A stretch of 26,799 nucleotides of DNA. Source: a virus. Position numbers and translations under genes: made by a program. The notes beneath the pieces are model-generated. The model had not been told where the DNA came from, did no database searches, and saw nothing but the letters and a program-made list of their open reading frames with translations. This document shows, piece by piece, positions 23,173 through 26,799 of the stretch (positions are counted from its first letter, which is position 1; every line of letters starts with the position of its first letter). The DNA lies in the IMG/VR virus record IMGVR_UViG_3300043395_003138, positions 1 through 26,799 of that record; one strand, 5' to 3'.

Positions 23173-24401
23173 AAAATATTCTTCTTGCTTCTTTGGTATC
23201 CGCCTTTTTAGTTGCCTGTGGCGGTGGCGGTGGCGGTACAACTGCGACTTCTAGCCCTGCTCCTGATCCAACACCAACACCCTTGACGACTTTGTTTGCA
23301 ACTTCATATGAAAATATGAAAAGTCGAAACTTGTCGCAGTTCAAGATTCCAGCAGGACTCAATATTAGCAGTGCATGGGCAGTAGGAGACTTCTTTGGAG
23401 ACGGCACTATTAGTATTATGCTCTCTGACAATAGCAACAGCATTTCTTGCTATAGTCCTGCCGGCATTGATCCGGCTTGCATTAGCGGCGCATCTGCTCC
23501 GTTGTACATCAATGACAGTCGTCGTGCAGTTTTTCGTTTTTATAAGTTAACAAGTTCTAACACACTTGAAGCAACCAACAGGACTGTACAAGGCTGTCTA
23601 ACTCCTCGCAAAGCTGTGGTTGCAGACTTTAATCGCGACGGTCATGCTGACATTTTTGTTGCTTGCCACGGATGGGATGCTGAAATAAACGGGCAATGGC
23701 CCGGTGAACCAAGCAAGCTCTTGATCAATGACGGGCATGGAAATTTTACTGCGTCTGATGTTGGAGCAACTGATCGCAATGCAAGCGGTGCTGGCTACTA
23801 TCACGGTGCTAGTGCGGCAGACATTAACGGGGATGGTTATCCTGATATTGTGTTAACTGATAACTTTCGAGCCGCCGGCAAAAACATTACGGTACTGATT
23901 AATCAGCAAACCAACCCGGTAACATTTGCAGTGGACGCCAATCGAGTTGGCGGACAAACAGACGGGCCTTACTTTTCTGTAGAGTTTATTGATTTAAACG
24001 GAGACGGCAAAGTTGACATTGTTGCCGGTGGCGGCGAAGCTCCGAATGGAAATGCAGAAACAGTTATTCTTTACAATGATGGCAACGGCTATTTTGGATT
24101 TGGAACAAGAAAAACAACGATTCCTGCGGTTATCAATCAAAGTAACATGCAAGCAATGACCCCGATGGACTTTACTGTATTCAGTAAAGCACCTGACGAA
24201 AAACTGCTAATGATTAGCCGCACTGATTATTCGATCCAGTCAGTTCAAATTTACAATATAAAAACAAACACTTCGACTATTGTTCGACAAACTGATAATA
24301 CTTGGGTTGAGTGGTGGTTGCCAGCAACTAAAAATGGTGTAAAAGGAATGATTCCTTACTCAGACACTAGAAACAAAGATGCTTGGGTTCCTATGCCCTA
24401 A
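23169..24401 (+). CDS. Lipoprotein with FG-GAP/VCBS beta-propeller repeats
   Basis: The N-terminus MKNILLASLVSAFLVACGG is a lipoprotein signal with lipobox LVAC and Cys17 as the lipidated residue. Six glycines and a Pro/Thr tether follow. Residues about 70-290 contain FG-GAP/VCBS motifs with calcium-binding DxDxDG-type loops: VADFNRDGHADIFVA (Asp153), AADINGDGYPDIVLT (Asp218), FIDLNGDGKVDIVAG (Asp275), and a weaker VGDFFGDGTISIML (Asp74). The fold is an integrin-like beta-propeller, expected on the periplasmic or outer face of the outer membrane. The GTG start overlaps the previous stop by 4 bases, with host-type sigma70 expression. Phage lipoproteins of other folds block receptors against superinfection; that role is a reasonable but unproven guess. 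The gene looks host-derived. Confidence 0.88.
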   Translation: MKNILLASLVSAFLVACGGGGGGTTATSSPAPDPTPTPLTTLFATSYENMKSRNLSQFKIPAGLNISSAWAVGDFFGDGTISIMLSDNSNSISCYSPAGIDPACISGASAPLYINDSRRAVFRFYKLTSSNTLEATNRTVQGCLTPRKAVVADFNRDGHADIFVACHGWDAEINGQWPGEPSKLLINDGHGNFTASDVGATDRNASGAGYYHGASAADINGDGYPDIVLTDNFRAAGKNITVLINQQTNPVTFAVDANRVGGQTDGPYFSVEFIDLNGDGKVDIVAGGGEAPNGNAETVILYNDGNGYFGFGTRKTTIPAVINQSNMQAMTPMDFTVFSKAPDEKLLMISRTDYSIQSVQIYNIKTNTSTIVRQTDNTWVEWWLPATKNGVKGMIPYSDTRNKDAWVPMP

Positions 24402-24418
24402 TAGCTAAATCCAAAACT

Positions 24419-24455
24419 AAATCTCCCGATAAATACAATATCGGGAGATTTTTTT
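24419..24455 (+). terminator. Terminator hairpin with embedded late promoter and ribosome site
   Basis: A perfect 13-bp stem AAATCTCCCGATA / TATCGGGAGATTT with a 7-base loop, followed by a T run reaching the ATG at 24456. It ends the early lipoprotein operon. The 3' arm carries GGGAGA, the ribosome site of gp13, and the 5' arm carries its complement TCTCCC. Confidence 0.93.
24428..24435 (+). promoter_or_regulatory. Late promoter GATAAATA inside the terminator loop
   Basis: GATAAATAC spans the top of the 5' arm and the loop of the hairpin. By T4 spacing transcription starts near 24441, in the 3' arm, so gp13 mRNA has a leader of about 15 bases with a free GGGAGA ribosome site. Confidence 0.82.
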
Positions 24456-25199
24456 ATGACTAGAGACGAGCTAATTAAAGAGATAGAATTGCGACTAGGC
24501 GGCGGCATGGTAGATGTTGAACTGGACCGCGACCACTATGATCTTGCTATAAACAAAGCAGTGAGAAAATATAAACAACGAGGATCTCGAGCCATACAAG
24601 AAAAATTTCTTCCGTTAAACATCCAAACAGAAGTACAAACTTATCAACTTCCAAAAGAAGTTGTTTTAGTAAGAGATGTGATGTTGCGACACACTGGCAG
24701 TATTGGTATTAGTGCTACAGGAGTTGACTTTGACCCGTTTAACACAATGTATTTGAGCAATATGTTATTGCAAAACAATAATAGTTTTTCTGGGTTACAG
24801 AACTACGAATTCTATGCAGACCGTCGTGAGTTGTTGTCTAGAATGTTTGGTGGCTATGTAACTTTTACATGGAATCAAAATGACCACACTTTGTTTGTTC
24901 ATAGAAAATTTAGAGCAGACGATAATGTTTATATGTGGTGCTTTGTTGAGCGTGACGAAACAGACTTGCTTACAGATCCTTATTCAGGACCATGGTTAGT
25001 TGATTATGCATTTGCTCAATCTAAATTTATACTGGGAGAAGCTCGTAGCAAGTTTGGACAAATTGCAGGACCTCAAGGCGGCACAACTTTAAACGGCGAT
25101 AACTTAAAAAGCGAAGCTGCCGCAGACATTGAAAAGTTAGAACGAGATTTAGAGTTATATGTCGACGGAAGCCAACCATTAGGATTTATAATTGGATAA
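24456..25199 (+). CDS. gp13: Neck protein gp13
   Basis: 247 residues of the neck protein type found in T4-like phages of aquatic bacteria, which with gp14 seals the portal after packaging. The N-terminus MTRDELIKEIELRLG...VDVELDRDHYDLAINKAVRKYKQRGSRA is the usual helical start (a LG-x-P/G...V-x-E-x-T/D-x-x-x-x-x-AI repeat with a Tyr-rich helix). A beta region (TYQLPKEVVLVRDV), the FNWxxxxxTLFVHRK-like strand FTWNQNDHTLFVHRKF, and the closing block LTDPYSGPWLVDYAFAQSKFILGEARSKFGQIAGPQGG then GDNLKSEAAADIEKLERDL follow. It is shorter than T4 gp13 (309 aa). The ATG is placed directly after the T run, with GGGAGA 7 bases upstream. Confidence 0.85.
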   Translation: MTRDELIKEIELRLGGGMVDVELDRDHYDLAINKAVRKYKQRGSRAIQEKFLPLNIQTEVQTYQLPKEVVLVRDVMLRHTGSIGISATGVDFDPFNTMYLSNMLLQNNNSFSGLQNYEFYADRRELLSRMFGGYVTFTWNQNDHTLFVHRKFRADDNVYMWCFVERDETDLLTDPYSGPWLVDYAFAQSKFILGEARSKFGQIAGPQGGTTLNGDNLKSEAAADIEKLERDLELYVDGSQPLGFIIG

Positions 25200-25497
25200 G
25201 CAACATAGAATTACCAGCGAAACTTTTCGCAGTCAGGGAGATGATCCTACAGTTCCGGATAACTATGTAGATCCGCAAGTTCTTGCCGACTTAAGAAGGC
25301 TAGCAGGCATAGACAGTTTGAGTTTATTAAAGCCCTATGCGCCTTCAGTAACCGAAGAAAAGAATATCAGTGACATTGGTACTGAAAGAGCAAAATATCA
25401 ACGCAAGCATGACATTCGTCCTGGCACAGACGAATGGTTTAAATTATGGTTTGCTCGTCCAAAATTAACTGGCGAAAATCCCGAGCCTAAAAAGTAA
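25192..25497 (+). CDS. Small protein with LRRLAGI motif (101 aa)
   Basis: Function unknown. The frame opens with a TTG at 25192 directly after an in-frame stop, overlapping the gp13 end by 8 bases. An AGGA ribosome site lies 7 bases upstream, so TTG is the most likely start; no in-frame ATG exists before residue 80. The chain is hydrophilic, with the motif DLRRLAGIDSLSLL near residues 33-46, like the SLRKLAGIGK end of gp22. It ends in a helical segment with HDIRPGTDEWFKLWFARPKLTGE, which looks conserved. There is no signal or membrane segment. Coupling to gp13 suggests a late or virion-linked function. Confidence 0.78.
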   Translation: MDKQHRITSETFRSQGDDPTVPDNYVDPQVLADLRRLAGIDSLSLLKPYAPSVTEEKNISDIGTERAKYQRKHDIRPGTDEWFKLWFARPKLTGENPEPKK

Positions 25498-25499
25498 GT

Positions 25500-25607
25500 A
25501 TGTTTATGAAACGCATTGTCAAATGGTTTAAAGACATATTTGAGCGCAGGCGCCTTCGTAAAAAGTTAAAAGCGTTGGCAAAAAAGCCACCCTTTATATA
25601 TTTCTAA
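25500..25607 (+). CDS. Very small basic protein (35 aa)
   Basis: A 35-codon frame, ATG at 25500 (or 25506), lies between two genes and ends 1 base before the next ATG. The product is strongly basic and amphipathic: MKRIVKWFKDIFERRRLRK followed by KLKALAKKPPFIYF. The neat fit between neighbours, the absence of other coding content and the helix-with-PFIY-end pattern, which I recall from small proteins of other T4-like phages, support a real gene. The role is unknown; membrane surface or nucleic-acid binding is possible. The ribosome site is weak. Confidence 0.68.
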   Translation: MFMKRIVKWFKDIFERRRLRKKLKALAKKPPFIYF

Positions 25608-25608
25608 A

Positions 25609-26136
25609 ATGAACGACAATATAAAACAAGACCTTTGGTCTTGGATTACAGACTTTATAGAAGTCAATCACGAATTTTACAATTTCAAGTTTCCTCCTTG
25701 CCCTTATGCAAAATCAGCAAGGCTTAAAGGCTTGGTTGATGTTCAAGTCTGTGATAAAAATCCTTTTAAGTTTTTCAACGAACAAGTTGACGATATAATC
25801 GCCGAACAGAAATTTAATGTTCGTTTGCTAGCATTTCCACACTACCACAAATGGAACTATTTGTTACACAAATATGTCAAGAACAAAAATAAGAAGTCTA
25901 CTAAAGATAACTTCTACTCTCAATACGGTCTTGCCGCAGAAACACAAAGCAAGTTTTCAGGATTGTTTTCAGGAAAACCGTATTTCATTGTAATCATAAA
26001 CAAACTGGACGATGTATTGGATGCTCAACGAACTTTGGAAAGAACCGATTACTATAAAAATTGGTCTGAAAAACACTTTGAAGAAGTGGTAGTTCGTAGG
26101 CAAAAGATGTTTGAAAAATACAGCAAAAAAGATTGA
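25609..26136 (+). CDS. Protein of unknown function with FPPCPYA motif (175 aa)
   Basis: I recognise no function. The N-terminal part reads DLWSWITDFIEVNHEFYNFKFPPCPYAKSARLKG, where the Pro-Pro-Cys-Pro-x-Ala-x-x-Ala motif and a second Cys (QVCDKNPF) are the most notable features. A central LLAFPHYHKWNYLLHKYV and a strand KPYFIVIINKLDDVLDAQRTLERTDYY suggest a small alpha/beta fold. The C-terminus is a charged helix. There is no signal peptide or membrane segment. It follows the 35-aa gene by 1 base with no own ribosome site visible, so it is likely translated by coupling. It ends where the next sigma70 promoter begins. Confidence 0.82.
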   Translation: MNDNIKQDLWSWITDFIEVNHEFYNFKFPPCPYAKSARLKGLVDVQVCDKNPFKFFNEQVDDIIAEQKFNVRLLAFPHYHKWNYLLHKYVKNKNKKSTKDNFYSQYGLAAETQSKFSGLFSGKPYFIVIINKLDDVLDAQRTLERTDYYKNWSEKHFEEVVVRRQKMFEKYSKKD

Positions 26137-26160
26137 CAGTTTAGGTTATTTTGTTATATA
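26133..26160 (+). promoter_or_regulatory. Sigma70-type promoter for the nucleotidase/kinase genes
   Basis: TTGACA (26133-26138), 16-base spacer, TATATA (26155-26160). The -35 box overlaps the stop codon of the gene before. Transcription should start near 26167, giving an almost leaderless mRNA for the ATG at 26169. Confidence 0.78.
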
Positions 26161-26168
26161 CTTGTAAC

Positions 26169-26663
26169 ATGAAAATCTACTTAGACATGGACGATGTTGT
26201 AGCTGACTGGCTTGTCTTGGCACAACAAATTTTAGGCAAGACCTGGGATCCGGGCGAGCGAATCCCACAACATGAGTGGGACACTCTTAAAGAAAACGAA
26301 CGCTTTTACTTTGACTTGCCATTAAAAGAAGGCGCACACGAATTAGTACACTGGGCTTTACAATATCAAAAAACACACCCTGAAACTTGTTCAGGTGTTA
26401 GGTTTTTAACAGCACTGCCGCATGATTATACCGTGCCTTTTGCCGCACAGGATAAAGTATGGTGGGCACATAGATATTTTCCAGGCGTTCCTGTATTCTT
26501 TGGGCCTTTTAGTCACGATAAGTGGCGTCACTGTAAGCCCGGAGATTTGTTAATCGATGACAGGCATAGTAATTGCAGTGAATGGCGTGCCGCTGGCGGC
26601 ATCGCACATGAATACACTACATGGAAAGAATGTAGATCTTGGCTAAAGGAGAACTTTGAATGA
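26169..26663 (+). CDS. 5'(3')-deoxyribonucleotidase (NT5C-type, HAD superfamily)
   Basis: 164 residues with the HAD phosphatase motifs: nucleophile motif MKIYLDMDDVVADW (Asp6 nucleophile, Asp8 acid/base) at the very N-terminus, motif II in VRFLTALPH, a Lys in FSHDKWRHC, and motif IV in LLIDDRHSNCSEWRAAGG. The enzyme removes phosphate from deoxynucleoside monophosphates and helps balance the dNTP pool during phage replication. The start is the ATG at 26169; the upstream in-frame TTG lies inside the promoter. There is no ribosome site between promoter and ATG, suggesting leaderless translation. Its stop overlaps the dNMP kinase start (ATGA). The two enzymes act in opposite directions on the same substrates. 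Confidence 0.9.
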   Translation: MKIYLDMDDVVADWLVLAQQILGKTWDPGERIPQHEWDTLKENERFYFDLPLKEGAHELVHWALQYQKTHPETCSGVRFLTALPHDYTVPFAAQDKVWWAHRYFPGVPVFFGPFSHDKWRHCKPGDLLIDDRHSNCSEWRAAGGIAHEYTTWKECRSWLKENFE

Positions 26664-26799
26664 TTATTGGAGTTTGTGGTTTTATTGGCAGCGGTAAAGA
26701 CACTATTGCAGACTATCTAGTTAACAATCACGGCTTTCGACGAGAAAGCTTTGCAAATACACTCAAAGACGCAGTAAGCGCAGTGTTTGGGTGGGACCG
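26660..26799 (+). CDS. Deoxynucleoside monophosphate kinase (partial, 3' end outside window)
   Basis: The first 46 codons are visible. MIIGVCGFIGSGKDTIADYL contains a P-loop GFIGSGKDT, and the following GFRRESFANTLKDAVSAVFGW matches the T4 gene 1 dNMP kinase type (GVKRSGKDTTADF...IKDALAYAWG). It phosphorylates dNMPs to dNDPs for phage DNA synthesis. It starts by ATGA overlap with the nucleotidase and has a strong AAAGGAG ribosome site 9 bases upstream, better than the nucleotidase itself. Confidence 0.88.
   Translation, partial: MIIGVCGFIGSGKDTIADYLVNNHGFRRESFANTLKDAVSAVFGWD

Noticed and set aside
26151-26168. TTG at 26151 as start of the deoxynucleotidase
   Set aside because: It is inside the promoter, and the HAD motif begins naturally with MKIYLDMDD at 26169.

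Overview
This window is part of the late (virion) gene region of a T4-like myovirus. The evidence is the run prohead core protein, gp21 prohead protease, gp22 scaffold and gp23 major capsid protein at the left end, together with recognisable neck and tail-completion proteins gp13, gp14 and gp15 further right. The protein forms resemble those of T4-like phages of aquatic bacteria more than T4 itself: a short gp23, very large repeat-built fibers, and the deoxynucleotidase plus dNMP-kinase pair. The host is not identified. One lipoprotein with a Cys-polyGly start suggests a Gram-negative proteobacterium. No tRNA, insertion sequence, CRISPR array or integrase was seen, and no stretch above 300 bases lacks a gene.

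Layout. 1-3730 is the head assembly cassette (core protein, protease, scaffold, capsid), closed by a UUCG-loop terminator. 3802-17058 is a fiber and appendage region: a zinc-ribbon protein, small beta-rich proteins, a 380-aa fiber-like protein with Ig-like segments, a 67-aa stub related to the start of the next gene, a 1991-aa repeat fiber, a 166-aa fiber module protein, a 940-aa fiber and a 459-aa fiber ending in an S74 self-cleaving chaperone. 17113-18305 holds an unknown protein and a GT-A glycosyltransferase. 18253-21478 lies on the minus strand and reads gp14, gp15, Nudix hydrolase, unknown. 21559-24401 is on the plus strand: a HExxH metallopeptidase, an unknown 377-aa protein and an FG-GAP/VCBS lipoprotein. 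24456-26136 has gp13 and three small or unknown genes. 26169-26799 has a 5'-deoxynucleotidase and the start of a dNMP kinase.

Regulation is unusually readable. Structural genes are preceded by T4-type late promoters of the form NATAAATAC or TAAATAATAGTA, usually very close to the start codon. Non-structural genes (metallopeptidase, lipoprotein operon, nucleotidase/kinase) are preceded by sigma70-type promoters, two of them perfect TTGACA-17-TATAAT. At two places (17078-17113 and 24419-24456) the late promoter sits inside a terminator hairpin whose 3' arm is the Shine-Dalgarno sequence of the next gene. Read-through RNA should therefore be terminated and have its ribosome site masked, while RNA started at the late promoter lacks the 5' arm and leaves that site free. 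This promoter-in-terminator switch is the most interesting feature of the window. Next come the modular fiber locus, with 102-bp tandem repeats and a shared repeat across three genes, and the phage-borne beta-propeller lipoprotein.

All assignments come from reading motifs and remembered family features; no database search was run.
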